In this document: one piece after another, positions 1 through 8,423 of the stretch
Layout of the letters: each line of letters begins with the position of its first letter
Position numbering within the stretch: position 1 is the stretch's first letter
DNA from: an uncultured Desulfosarcina sp.
GTDB taxonomy: Bacteria > Desulfobacterota > Desulfobacteria > Desulfobacterales > Desulfosarcinaceae
DNA length: 64,000 nt
NCBI RefSeq assembly: GCF_963668215.1
Contig: NZ_OY764190.1
Location: forward strand, 248,001-312,000
Direction: 5' to 3'
Made by a program: the position numbers and the translations under genes
The notes under the pieces: generated by a model
Databases searched by the model: none
What the model was told of the DNA's origin: nothing
What the model saw: the letters and a program-made list of their open reading frames with translations, nothing else

Positions 1-768
1 ATACGCCTCGAGGGTTTCGGCCATCTGGTTGAAATGACCGGCCAGTTGGTCAAGCTCGTCCCGGGTGGTGGATCGGATGCGAACGGCAAAATTGCGGTTG
101 GCCAGCTGCCGGGTCCCTTCGGTAAGCCGCCGAACGGGCTTCAACAGGTGCCGCGAAAACAAAAAGGCAATCAACGCCGTTACCGCCACCACGATGCCAC
201 CCACCAGGTAAAACTGTCGGGTCTGGCGTTTCATCAGATCAGCCGGCGGCCCGGACTTCATCCGCTCGTCCCGGTTCAGGCCCAGCTTGCCGACAATGCG
301 GCCGTTTACGTCGATATCCACGACCAGCTCCCCGGCGGAGCCCGCCGAGCGGCCGAAAACCGGCCGGAGCTGGTCATCCACCAGCCAGATTTGCCGGAAA
401 TCCCCTCCGGGAGCCCCTTCCGGTGGCGGCGGCGGGGGAGCCGGCGCCTTCACGCCCGAAGGCAGCGGCCGCAAGTGCTCTTTCCCTTCCATTGCCATGT
501 GCAGCAAGCGCTGCCAGGCCTGCGGATCGTTTGCAATGCCCTGCCAGCCGTTGTTGGCGAGGTAGGACGCGCGCAGCAGCGGCACCAGCGCCTCCAGTCG
601 CTCCAAGTCCACCTGGCGGACATAGTCCCGGAAAGAGTGTTCGACGAGATGCCGCGAAAAAGCCATGGCGCCAACGACGATGGCCAGGATCAGAAAAAAA
701 GCCCCGAACAGTTTCAACGCCAGTCTGATTTTCAATATCCGCAGCGTAATCAATCTGTTTTGCCTCAT
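1..768 (-). CDS. Sensor histidine kinase, N-terminal part (runs off the window)
   Basis: The minus-strand frame stays open from the ATG at 766-768 to the window edge (256 codons), so the kinase core is outside the window. Visible parts in order are a short basic N-terminus, a membrane helix at about residues 15-35 (LFGAFFLILAIVVGAMAF), an extracytoplasmic domain of about 130 residues with a run of eight prolines, a second helix at about 168-190, and a HAMP linker (FSRHLLKPVRRLTEGTRQLA, then DELDQLAGHFNQM). This is the layout of a BaeS/CpxA-like two-component sensor. The frame is also open upstream of the chosen ATG, so an earlier GTG or TTG start is possible. It is divergent from the EF-hand gene at 943. 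The fold assignment is firm; the signal sensed is unknown. Confidence 0.85.
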   Translation of the reverse strand, partial: MRQNRLITLRILKIRLALKLFGAFFLILAIVVGAMAFSRHLVEHSFRDYVRQVDLERLEALVPLLRASYLANNGWQGIANDPQAWQRLLHMAMEGKEHLRPLPSGVKAPAPPPPPPEGAPGGDFRQIWLVDDQLRPVFGRSAGSAGELVVDIDVNGRIVGKLGLNRDERMKSGPPADLMKRQTRQFYLVGGIVVAVTALIAFLFSRHLLKPVRRLTEGTRQLANRNFAVRIRSTTRDELDQLAGHFNQMAETLEAY

Positions 769-942
769 CGCCCGTTGATGGTGATTCCGATGCAATAACG
801 GTAATAAACATTTTGCCGGATTGCAATCCACATCCCGATGGTGTCGGCAAAAGTTATATTTTCATCATATTTTCTCCACATTTTAATGCTATACGGTCGG
901 GTCGATTGAGTCAGTTATCTCAAAAATGAAAGGATATCGAAA

Positions 943-1389
943 ATGAAAAGAATCAAAAGCAGGGAAAGTTTGATCGCCGTCTCGCTCATGGCGGCAGTGT
1001 GGTTTTTACCGTGTGTGGCGGGTGCCCAAGGCGGTCCTCCGCCGCCCATGGACGGCGGGTCTTTTATCCAGCATTTCGACAAGGATGGAGACGGCATGGT
1101 TTCGGCCTCCGAGTTTCCCGGCGATGAAAGCCAATTCAACCGGATGGACAAAGACGGCAGCGGGTATATCGAAGAAAGCGAAGCGTCCCAGGGACCGCCT
1201 CCCGGCGGTCACGGCCCCGGCGCATCGATAGATGATCTGGACCAGGACGGCGACGGCATGGTGTCCGAATCCGAATTCCACGGACCGCCTGAAATTTTCG
1301 ATCGCCTGGACACGGACGGCGATGGACTGCTCAGCGAAACGGAACTGGCCGCCGAGCGCCGGCCCGGACCTCCGCCCGAGCATGAGTAG
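943..1389 (+). CDS. Exported EF-hand calcium-binding protein
   Basis: A 148-residue protein with a Sec signal peptide (cleavage near VAGAQG). It has four EF-hand loops of the DxDxDG type: DKDGDGMVSASE, DKDGSGYIEESE, DQDGDGMVSESE and DTDGDGLLSETE, joined by Gly/Pro-rich linkers. Each loop has an acidic residue at position 12, so all four should bind Ca2+. It probably acts in the periplasm or at the cell surface. The next gene starts 7 nt after the stop and looks co-transcribed. Divergence from a sensor kinase suggests, without proving it, that the kinase regulates this pair. Confidence 0.85.
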   Translation: MKRIKSRESLIAVSLMAAVWFLPCVAGAQGGPPPPMDGGSFIQHFDKDGDGMVSASEFPGDESQFNRMDKDGSGYIEESEASQGPPPGGHGPGASIDDLDQDGDGMVSESEFHGPPEIFDRLDTDGDGLLSETELAAERRPGPPPEHE

Positions 1390-1395
1390 CCAGCC

Positions 1396-2346
1396 ATGAC
1401 GATGTCGACCAAAGCTGTCCGCTTGCGGAAAATTTCGCCGCTGCTGCGAAATGCCGCGGCCGTCTGCATCCTGGCGATAGCGATCTTCTTCGTGGGCTGC
1501 GCCGCCCAGCAGGTGGACGGCCGATGGCGCACGGAGAAGATCGCCGCCGACGGATCGGACGGCGAATGGCAAAATGCCCCCCAATTTTACGATCGGGACC
1601 GGCAACTGACCCTTCGCCTCGCCAATGACGACCAGGCCCTTTATTTGTGCCTGTCCACGGGCAGCGAGGATTTTACCCGTCAGCTGCAAATGACCGGCCT
1701 GACAATCTGGATCGATCCTGCAGGGGGCGACGCGAAAGTCCTGGGCATCCATATTCCGGGCGGAGAGCCAGGCAGGCCCGGCTCTGGATCAGGCGGTCCT
1801 TTGCCGCCGGGTTCCAGCCCACCGGATCCGGACCGTAAGCAAAGCGAAGGTCCCGGAGACCAGCCGCCTGCCGCGCATCCTTTTCAGCCGCTGCAAAAAA
1901 TCGCCATCACCTATGCCGATACTACGGGTCCGTTGACCATGAGTATGGATGAAGTGCGGCGGACCGGCATCGACATCGCGATCGACCGACTGGCGGACCA
2001 GCGCCTGGTTTACGAATTCACGATCGCTTTTAGCGCCGCACCCTGCCTGGAAGGGCTCCAGCCCGGGATGGTATTGGGACTCGCCGTCCAATCCGGTGAA
2101 TCGGGCAGCGAAAAACGGCCGGGCACCGGAGGCGGCTCAATGGGGCCGGGCGGCGGTTCCGGCGGCAGGGGCGGCCCACCTTCGGGCGGCGGCGGCATGG
2201 GCGGTCCCCCGCCAGGCGGCGGCATGGGCGGCCCGTCTTCCGGCGGTGGCGGCAAAGGAGGTCCGGGAGATTTTCAAAGCGGCGGGAAAGACAATTTTGA
2301 AGTCCGGCTCCAGGTTCACCTGGCCCGGCCCGCTGCACAGGGGTAA
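1396..2346 (+). CDS. Lipoprotein with DOMON/CBM9-like domain and Gly-rich tail
   Basis: A 316-residue protein. The N-terminus has a basic stretch, a hydrophobic helix and a lipobox ending at the Cys of FVGCAAQ, so it should be an anchored lipoprotein. After this comes DGSDGEWQNAPQ, then alternating beta-strands (LTLRLANDDQALYLCL, LTIWIDPAGG) reminiscent of a CBM9/DOMON carbohydrate- or haem-binding sandwich. I infer that from the pattern only. Residues of about 235-300 are low-complexity Gly/Pro/Met repeats (GGGMGGPP types). It is probably in an operon with the EF-hand gene upstream. The specific function is unknown. Confidence 0.7.
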   Translation: MTMSTKAVRLRKISPLLRNAAAVCILAIAIFFVGCAAQQVDGRWRTEKIAADGSDGEWQNAPQFYDRDRQLTLRLANDDQALYLCLSTGSEDFTRQLQMTGLTIWIDPAGGDAKVLGIHIPGGEPGRPGSGSGGPLPPGSSPPDPDRKQSEGPGDQPPAAHPFQPLQKIAITYADTTGPLTMSMDEVRRTGIDIAIDRLADQRLVYEFTIAFSAAPCLEGLQPGMVLGLAVQSGESGSEKRPGTGGGSMGPGGGSGGRGGPPSGGGGMGGPPPGGGMGGPSSGGGGKGGPGDFQSGGKDNFEVRLQVHLARPAAQG

Positions 2347-2381
2347 CGATTTTTACGAAAACGGGTACACGAAACCGACGC

Positions 2382-3029
2382 ATGCCTGAAAAAGCGATAA
2401 AGAAAAATCAAACGATTGGCGGCGAAGCCTACCTGCGCGGCATCATGGACGCGTTTCCGTCACCGGTCCTGGTCATCGACAGCAGCCTGGTCATTTACGA
2501 TTCCAATTCGGCCGCCAAACGGATTCTGGGCGGCGACGAAGAATCGATGCCAACCCGACTGGATTGCCACGCCATCGGCTGCATTCATGCTTCCAGCATC
2601 TTTGACCAAGGCCCGCATGCAGTCGAATGCTTCACCTGCGCCATCCGCCAGATACCTTCGGCGCTCTGCGCCGACATGCCCCCGTTTAAAAAGACAGCCA
2701 CCATCCACGTTGCCCGCGACGGCCAGGTTCACAAAATACGCCTGCTGGTGAACTGCGCGCCCCTGCATCGTACCGACGGCAGACACTATATTCTTACTTT
2801 ACAGGATGTATCGGGGTTGTCGGGGCTCCAGCGGATCGTTCCGATTTGTTCCTTTTGCCGGAATGTCCAGAACGGTCACGACCGCTGGGAGCCGATTCAC
2901 ACCTATCTCCAATCGTTCTCCACGATCGTTTTCAGCCACAAGATCTGCCCGGAATGCGCACGAAAGCAGTATCCCGATTTTGTCGATCCAGCTGAAAAAG
3001 GTAATGCCAGGGCATCAACGGCAATCTGA
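2382..3029 (+). CDS. PAS protein with C-terminal Cys-rich (PICxxC...CPxC) motif
   Basis: A 215-residue soluble protein. Residues of about 15-145 form a PAS domain (IMDAFPSPVLVIDSSLVI; ILTLQDVSGL) that contains several cysteines (DCHAIGC, CFTCAI). The C-terminal third carries VPICSFCRN, a WEPIHTYL block and SHKICPECARKQYPDF. This Cys4 arrangement appears again in the protein at 6468-6959. It has no kinase or DNA-binding domain, so it may be a stand-alone sensor or adaptor. Metal or haem binding by the Cys4 motif is inferred from spacing only. The start ATG is 36 nt after the preceding stop. Confidence 0.75.
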   Translation: MPEKAIKKNQTIGGEAYLRGIMDAFPSPVLVIDSSLVIYDSNSAAKRILGGDEESMPTRLDCHAIGCIHASSIFDQGPHAVECFTCAIRQIPSALCADMPPFKKTATIHVARDGQVHKIRLLVNCAPLHRTDGRHYILTLQDVSGLSGLQRIVPICSFCRNVQNGHDRWEPIHTYLQSFSTIVFSHKICPECARKQYPDFVDPAEKGNARASTAI

Positions 3030-3407
3030 CGCGTTCTACTTCCGACCTGCCCACCAGAAACCGATGGGGATGAAAAAACCCGATCCTCGATCCTGTCGAC
3101 GAAAACCCTCGCCAAATGGCCGCGGATCCGACAGCGGCTGAACTACCGGGATGCGATCCCATCGTCCTTTCTGTCCCCTCCCGTTTAAAAGACTTGACCC
3201 GCACCTCTTTTTTTGGGATTTATTTCCCATCCCATTCCTTGTTGTCGATTGGTTCAGCAGCGCCCGGTTTCAACTCTGTCCTGCCGGGTGTTATCGAATT
3301 GGACGAAACCCATCGTCTTTTCACAAGACAATAGCCTTGCGGCAGATGGACCGGCGTCTGCAATCAATTGTGGCAACGGGTTCGGGAAGCAATCGAAAGG
3401 GGACATC
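3030..3407. other. Non-coding gap, nothing recognised
   Basis: About 380 bases between the PAS protein and the DUF4382 lipoprotein. I see no gene with a ribosome-binding site and no clear terminator. The only nearby signal is GAAAGGGG, the ribosome-binding site of the next gene. Confidence 0.4.
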
Positions 3408-4709
3408 ATGAAACGATCAAAAGCAGTGGCATGGATGGTGCTGGCGATATCCATTTGTTTTTTCTGCGCCTGCGGCGGCGGAAGCTCCGGAGGAGCAACC
3501 GTCTCGTCCACCGGCAGCGGCGAGGGCACATTGTCCCTCGGCCTGGTGGACGCCCCCGGCGGCGACTACCAGGCGGTTTACGTGACCGTCAAGGAGGTGC
3601 GCGTGTGTCGGGTGACCGGTTCCTGCGACCTGGACGACCCGGAAGATTGTGAATGTCGGTGGGAAACCGTCGCCACGCCGCGGGCGACCTACAATCTGCT
3701 GGAACTGGTCAACGGCGTCATGGCAACCCTGGGTTCGAAGGAGATCGTGGCCGGCACCTACAACCAGATGCGACTGCTGCTTTACGAAGATCCGGACGAT
3801 TCCCTCAACCTGTTCGGCGATCCGCACCCGTATCCCCAGTACCTCATCGACGAAGGGGGAACGGTGCATGCCATGAAGGTCCCCAGCGGATACCAGAGCT
3901 GCATCAAGCTGGTCCACGTCTTTGATATCGCGGAAGGCCTGACCACCGAACTGCTCCTGGACTTCGATGTTGCCGACAGCGTGGTAAAGGCGGGCAACAG
4001 CGGAAAATACCTGTTGAAACCCACCATCAAGATCATTGACACCTACTATCGGGAAGTGGTCTCCGGCGAGGTGACCACCACCGGCAACCAACCGTTGGCA
4101 GGCGCGACCGTTTCGGCCTGGTATGTGGACTCGGAAGGCGCCTGGAGCATGGCCATGCGCACCGTTACCGATACGGAAGGCGGCTACCGGCTCTATCTGG
4201 ATTCGGGTTGGGATCAAGGAGCGGAGTCCGAAACCTATAAAATCGTGGTCACTGCCGACGCATATAAACCCGGCTGTCAAATTGTCGAGGTGGAAACAGA
4301 TCAAACCTATGCGGATACGGACTTCACGCTTTCACCGGCCGATATGGTGACCCTGTCCGGAACCATCACCGGAACGGCGCCCGAGGAAGAAGGCGCCTAT
4401 CCTTCCGAGGCGCCGGTGGTACAGGTGAGCGTCAGTCGGCTGATGGAGGAGTGCGCGTTCAGCCCGGAGGACTACCCGGAGGATTACCCCGTGGAAATCG
4501 CCTCCGTTCGGGTTCAGGCCGACGGATATAGCGAGGGTGCCGCCTACGACAGCTCGGACGGTTCTTTCAGCTATGCCTACAGCATCCAGGCTCCCGCGGC
4601 TGAAGGCGTCACGCATATCGTAACCGCAACGAGCGAAGGGCTGCAAACGCCGGATTCAGCATACCTGGATGCCGGCGCCTCCTTTATAAACGTGGATTTT
4701 GAATTCTGA
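3408..4709 (+). CDS. DUF4382 lipoprotein with carboxypeptidase-regulatory-like repeats
   Basis: A 433-residue protein starting at the ATG preceded by GAAAGGGG; upstream in-frame codons lack such a site. The lipobox is FFCACGGGS. Residues of about 35-220 match the DUF4382 pattern (LSLGLVDAPGGDYQAVYVTV, then YNLLELVNG, and TYNQMRLLL). Next come Ig-like carboxypeptidase-regulatory segments (VSGEVTTTGNQPLAGATVSA; TLSGTITG). These families are usually surface adhesin-like or matrix proteins of unknown role. An internal acidic cluster (DDPEDCECRW) may bind a cation. It is monocistronic and ends before a perfect hairpin at 4742. Confidence 0.85.
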   Translation: MKRSKAVAWMVLAISICFFCACGGGSSGGATVSSTGSGEGTLSLGLVDAPGGDYQAVYVTVKEVRVCRVTGSCDLDDPEDCECRWETVATPRATYNLLELVNGVMATLGSKEIVAGTYNQMRLLLYEDPDDSLNLFGDPHPYPQYLIDEGGTVHAMKVPSGYQSCIKLVHVFDIAEGLTTELLLDFDVADSVVKAGNSGKYLLKPTIKIIDTYYREVVSGEVTTTGNQPLAGATVSAWYVDSEGAWSMAMRTVTDTEGGYRLYLDSGWDQGAESETYKIVVTADAYKPGCQIVEVETDQTYADTDFTLSPADMVTLSGTITGTAPEEEGAYPSEAPVVQVSVSRLMEECAFSPEDYPEDYPVEIASVRVQADGYSEGAAYDSSDGSFSYAYSIQAPAAEGVTHIVTATSEGLQTPDSAYLDAGASFINVDFEF

Positions 4710-4741
4710 CCGCAGCCATTTTCATAGCCGGAAACAATCGT

Positions 4742-4771
4742 ACCGTGCAGGGCATCGCCGCCCTGCACGGT
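4742..4771 (+). terminator. Perfect 12-bp hairpin after the DUF4382 gene
   Basis: Arms 4742-4753 (ACCGTGCAGGGC) and 4760-4771 are fully complementary around a 6-nt loop, 32 nt after the stop codon. There is no U-tract, so it may be an mRNA-stabilising hairpin or repeat palindrome rather than an intrinsic terminator. Confidence 0.5.
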
Positions 4772-4847
4772 CAAATGCCAGGCAACGCCGCAGATGCGGC
4801 GCCCTGTGACCGCCTACCCGTATCCTGCCCATGAAGAGGGGATGCCG

Positions 4848-5042
4848 ATGAACAGAATCGAAGAGTTGATCGACGTATTGGAAAAACGCCATGCCCGCAC
4901 CCGGGCATGGATTGCCAAAGCACAGCATCGATGCATCATCTGCCAGAAGCCGGCCACCACATTTCGGTCCTCACGGGCCGAGTTGGAATACAGCCTCTCA
5001 TCGATCTGTCAGTCCTGCCAGGATTATTATATCTACGATTAA
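4848..5042 (+). CDS. Small double-CxxC zinc-ribbon-like protein
   Basis: A 64-residue protein starting at MNRIEELIDVLEKRHAR. I chose this ATG because AGAGGGG lies six bases upstream. The N-terminal half is a charged helix. The C-terminal half has CIICQKP and, after 25 residues, CQSCQDYYIYD, which together form a Cys4 site typical of small zinc ribbons. It stands alone, convergent with the TauE-like gene. No function is recognised. Confidence 0.6.
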   Translation: MNRIEELIDVLEKRHARTRAWIAKAQHRCIICQKPATTFRSSRAELEYSLSSICQSCQDYYIYD

Positions 5043-5070
5043 ACGCGGAAGTAAAACTGAGCAATCGATC

Positions 5071-5871
5071 TCAGCCGCACCAAAAAAATACGGACTGGAC
5101 TGCCAGCATCAGGGCCAGCGCCGCCAGCAGCCGCCTCAGCCAGAGACGGTAGGCAGCGGTGGGAATCCGCTCTCTTACGCGCATCCCCAGAAACATGACC
5201 GTCGCTCCCAACACGGCCATGCACGCCGACAATCCCAAGACATCGCCGGTCATCAGGCCGGCCTGCACGAAGACGGCCCCCTGGGTCAGCTTACCGAAGA
5301 GAAAACAGAAGTTGAACACCTGGATCATCACCGTTTTGGGCATACGGACCTCCAAAGCATAGATGACCAGGGCGGGGAGCATCACATTCACCGTTCCGGC
5401 GAGAATGCCGGCGGTCAGGCCGAAGAAGGCAAACGCCATGCGGGGATGACGCCGGACCCAGCCAAAACCGATCCCGATGCGCTCGGCATTGAGATAGAGT
5501 ACCAGCATGGCCGCCAGCAGGGGCCGAAACGACTCGGCCGGAAAAGCCACGAGCAGTCGGGTGCCGACAAAGCTTCCCGCCATGCCGTAAACCGCCAGGG
5601 GCCAGTAAACGGCGATGCTGCGGCCCCATCGCCCGCCCTTGAGGATGTTGCCCACATTGATGACGACCGTGGGCAGAACCAGCAGCAGGATCGCCGTGCG
5701 CACGTCGGCCACCAACGCCAGCAACGGAGTGGCGACCATTGGAAAACCGATGCCGACCGTGCCGTGGACCATGGCCGCAAAGCCGATGATGACGGCATAC
5801 ACGAGCATCGTCAGCAACATTGGTGTATCGGCTACGGGCATAAGGCGCTCATCCCCAGGGAGTCGTTCCAT
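5071..5871 (-). CDS. TauE/SafE-family membrane permease
   Basis: Up to 266 residues with about eight hydrophobic segments. It has the family features: a duplicated half-molecule, GTVGIGFPMVATPLLALV near the N-terminus and FGLTAGILAGTVNVMLPALV in the second half. The family transports sulfite, sulfoacetate or other organosulfur anions across the inner membrane, but the substrate cannot be read from sequence. The start may be at MPVADTPM (5841), which has GGGGA upstream; the outer ATG lacks a ribosome-binding site. It is not in an operon. Confidence 0.85.
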   Translation of the reverse strand: MERLPGDERLMPVADTPMLLTMLVYAVIIGFAAMVHGTVGIGFPMVATPLLALVADVRTAILLLVLPTVVINVGNILKGGRWGRSIAVYWPLAVYGMAGSFVGTRLLVAFPAESFRPLLAAMLVLYLNAERIGIGFGWVRRHPRMAFAFFGLTAGILAGTVNVMLPALVIYALEVRMPKTVMIQVFNFCFLFGKLTQGAVFVQAGLMTGDVLGLSACMAVLGATVMFLGMRVRERIPTAAYRLWLRRLLAALALMLAVQSVFFWCG

Positions 5872-5923
5872 TTCTGTTTCGGTCTGTCTGGCTAAAAAGG
5901 AAAGCGAACACCTGAATTTTGCA

Positions 5924-6020
5924 CGAGCCGGAGGTTTTCATATGCAAGGCATTAAGGGTGTAGCCATAGTGGACCTATTGCAAACCCTTAATAAAGCCGC
6001 AGATGGAAGCCTCCGGCTCG
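5924..6020. repeat. Nested inverted repeat of about 97 bp
   Basis: CGAGCCGGAGG at 5924-5934 is complementary to 6010-6020, and inside it TTAAGGGT pairs with ACCCTTAA. The transcript would fold into one long imperfect hairpin. It lies in the 600-base gap between the TauE-like gene and the Cys-motif membrane protein and looks like a MITE or REP-type element. I found no second copy in the window. Confidence 0.5.
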
Positions 6021-6253
6021 CCCGAAGGGTGAAAATAAATGAGAAAAGATGGTGATTCGTCAATTTACCTTCCAAGTATTTCACGGTACTTCTCAAAATT
6101 CCATAGATTTCTGAATTAATATGGCTTTTAAAATCCATTTTCATGCAAGATTCAGGTAATGCATTTCCCGGGAAAGGCAACTGGTGATTCACCGACCACC
6201 CATGGAGCGGAGGTCGACGGAGCCCAATCGAAGGGGACTGAAGTCCGGCTCCA

Positions 6254-6424
6254 TGAACATCGAACGTCTAATTTCGAATTTCGAATGAGCATTTTGTCGA
6301 TTTTTTGAAACCCGGCTTCACAGAAGGTAACAAATGATCGGGAATTCTTTTTGTTGAACAACGGAGCGAAGCGATCTCCTTATTCAACATTGGACGTTCG
6401 ATGTTCACTGTTCGCCGTTCTAAA
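6254..6424. repeat. MITE-like inverted-repeat element, copy A
   Basis: The left end (GAACATCGAACGTC) and the right end (GACGTTCGATGTTC) are inverted complements about 130 bp apart. The interior shares TTCACAGA(A/G)GGTA and GCGAAGCG(A/G)TCTCC with the copy at 48111-48291, so the two are diverged members of one family. It encodes no protein. It lies just downstream of the minus-strand gene at 6468. Confidence 0.65.
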
Positions 6425-6467
6425 AGACATGGTACCGAAAGGGGCCATAGGAAATACCGAGGCTGAA

Positions 6468-6959
6468 TTATCGAGCGTTTTTATGGACAACGAACCCCGG
6501 ATAAAGCATTCGCATGCATTCGGGGCAAATGCCGTGGGTAAACTCGGCATGGCTGTGCGATTCGATGTAGGCCTCGATCTGGTGCCAGGAATCCTCATCA
6601 TCCCTGATCTTCTTGCAGACCGAACAGATGGGAATCAGGCCCCTGAGTTCTTTGATCTCGATCATCGCTTTTTCCAGCTCGGCGTTGCGTTTCACGAGAA
6701 TCGCATTGACCTTCCTGAACGCGACCAGGCGCCGTATGGAAAAAGCGGTCAGGGCCGTTACGAGAAAAAGGGAACCGACGATAAAGGCCTCCATTTCCAG
6801 GGCTTCGTATCGTTGGAAGGCTGTCATGACCAGCTTCGGGAAATCGAACCTGACGGCAACAAAAACCACCGCCGCACTGAAAACCAAAGTTGCGGCAAGC
6901 TCCAGGATCAGATTTCGAGCGGTCGGTCTTTCGGGGGATTGAACCGTCGCATCTCGCAT
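6468..6959 (-). CDS. Two-helix membrane protein with coiled coil and Cys4 (PICxxC...CPxC) motif
   Basis: A 163-residue protein. I chose the ATG at 6957-6959 because GGAGAAAG sits 4 bases upstream. Helices are at about 18-38 and 58-80 (FIVGSLFLVTALTAFSIRRL), then a coiled coil (LVKRNAELEKAMIEIKELRG), then LIPICSVCKKIRDDEDSW and THGICPECMRMLYPGF. The C-terminal block is homologous to that of the PAS protein at 2382-3029. In Desulfobacterota this block is often attached to sensor proteins, so a signalling role is likely. It has no catalytic domain. Confidence 0.75.
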   Translation of the reverse strand: MRDATVQSPERPTARNLILELAATLVFSAAVVFVAVRFDFPKLVMTAFQRYEALEMEAFIVGSLFLVTALTAFSIRRLVAFRKVNAILVKRNAELEKAMIEIKELRGLIPICSVCKKIRDDEDSWHQIEAYIESHSHAEFTHGICPECMRMLYPGFVVHKNAR

Positions 6960-7406
6960 TATCTTTCTCCGAATGTGTACTACCTCTTGCCGACCTTTCT
7001 GCAATTATGGTGCCCTTGTAGAAAGATTTTCTGTCAGGCCACCGATCCGCGGGTCGAAAGGCGGCTCATTTCTCCCTTTCCTCTCTCAATTGGCCGTGTG
7101 GAATTACCGTGCCATCTCTTACGGTTTTCATGTTATTTCAGAATGATTCAAAAATTGCGAAAAATAAATGGGGTTTCGAAAAGTTTTATGGGGAGGGAAC
7201 AATTTTTCGCCAATCGGAGACGTCACCGTTGTTCCCGAAACGACGGAACCGGTATACAAAATCATTCTATAAAACAGACTTTGGAATTTTTTTAACAGAA
7301 TTTGTCACGGTTTCCTGCCAAGCTGGTACGCGGTAGGATCGGCGGCGCCGGCAATTCAATTGAGATGACCATCTTTCAAGCCCACTTCTAATTAATGTTT
7401 TTATAT

Positions 7407-7601
7407 TGACATGTTATTTTGTAAATGCGACAGAAGAGAAGTTTATTTTTAAAGTGGTAGTAGAAGCTGCCAAGCATTCGTTTTCAATTCTAAATTGCGT
7501 AAATCAAGCCACGAAGGCATGTCATCTGAAAACAGATGAAATGCCTTCGTGGCTTTTTTTATGCGAACCAAAATCGGTAGTCGTCCCTGAAAGGAGCTGA
7601 C
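7407..7601 (+). promoter_or_regulatory. Leader with attenuator- or terminator-like hairpin before DUF4198
   Basis: A TTGACA hexamer lies at 7407-7412, but I see no convincing -10. At 7508-7561 a long hairpin (AGCCACGAAGGCAT paired with ATGCCTTCGTGGCT, inner stem TCATCTG/CAGATGA, loop AAAA) is followed by seven T. It ends about 40 nt before the DUF4198 start, which has AAAGGAG. No plus-strand gene lies upstream for it to terminate, so attenuation or the end of a short RNA is plausible. The rest of 6960-7406 shows no gene. Confidence 0.55.
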
Positions 7602-8363
7602 ATGAAAAGAATTCTTACCGTTTTATGCTTTCTCACGATCGTCTCGCTGGGTTCCAGTGCATGGGCCCACATGCTGTGGATTTTTGCGGACAACTACAAT
7701 CCTGATATGGGCGACACGGTTCAGATAGAAATCAACTGGGGCCATCATTTTCCAAAAGACCCGCTTAATAAAGAAGACATTTTAAAACGGGTTTACGCCC
7801 TGGATCCCTCGGGAAAGGCGGTCGCCCTCAAACAGATATCCATGAGCAACTACGAACTTACGGTCAAGGAAAAGGGGGCATATGTCATCTTTGCCGAGAT
7901 CAATGGCGGTGTTTATTCCAAGACCACGGATGGGTACAAACGGCAGAACAAAAAGGGTTTGGACAATGTTCTAAAGTGCGTCAGCTATGACATGAGAGCC
8001 AAAACAGTGATTTGCGCCGGCGGAAAAGACCAGGGCGTGAGTCAAAATGGGGACGATCTTCTGGAAATCGTCCCCTTGAAGAATCCGGCTTCGCTGAAAG
8101 AGGGAGAACTCCTGCCGGTCAGGGTTCTTTTTAAAAAGGCCCCCCTTTCCCATGAGTATCTTCACGCCACCTATGTCGGATTTTCGGATCAGAATGAAAC
8201 CTACGCATTTTCGGCCATGACCAATAAAGATGGAGAAACAAAGATCAAGCTTGTCAATAATGGCACATGGCTGGTGAAAATGCCGTATAAACTCCCATAC
8301 CCCGACCCAACGGAATGCGATCAGTGCTATTACTGCACCACTCTGACCTTTAAGACGAATTAA
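7602..8363 (+). CDS. DUF4198-family exported protein
   Basis: A 253-residue protein with a signal peptide cleaved near SSAWAHMLWIF. The start is set by AAAGGAG five bases upstream. The mature N-terminus HMLWIFADNY and the beta-rich body (YELTVKEKGAYVIFAEING) fit DUF4198, a family often found next to nickel or cobalt uptake genes. The C-terminus has a CDQCYYC cluster that could coordinate metal. It is the first gene of the tetrapyrrole-methylase and ABC locus. A periplasmic metal or ligand-binding role is inferred from context. Confidence 0.75.
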   Translation: MKRILTVLCFLTIVSLGSSAWAHMLWIFADNYNPDMGDTVQIEINWGHHFPKDPLNKEDILKRVYALDPSGKAVALKQISMSNYELTVKEKGAYVIFAEINGGVYSKTTDGYKRQNKKGLDNVLKCVSYDMRAKTVICAGGKDQGVSQNGDDLLEIVPLKNPASLKEGELLPVRVLFKKAPLSHEYLHATYVGFSDQNETYAFSAMTNKDGETKIKLVNNGTWLVKMPYKLPYPDPTECDQCYYCTTLTFKTN

Positions 8364-8423
8364 GATATTTATCACAATCGAACGGTGTCTCGTCGTGGCA
8401 CGCCGGAAACAGGAGAACGAACC

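Noticed and set aside
8391..8410. TGGCACGCCGGAAACAG as a sigma-54 promoter for the methylase-like gene
   Set aside because: The -24 half is perfect, but the -12 position has AC instead of GC, and it falls inside a probable operon.
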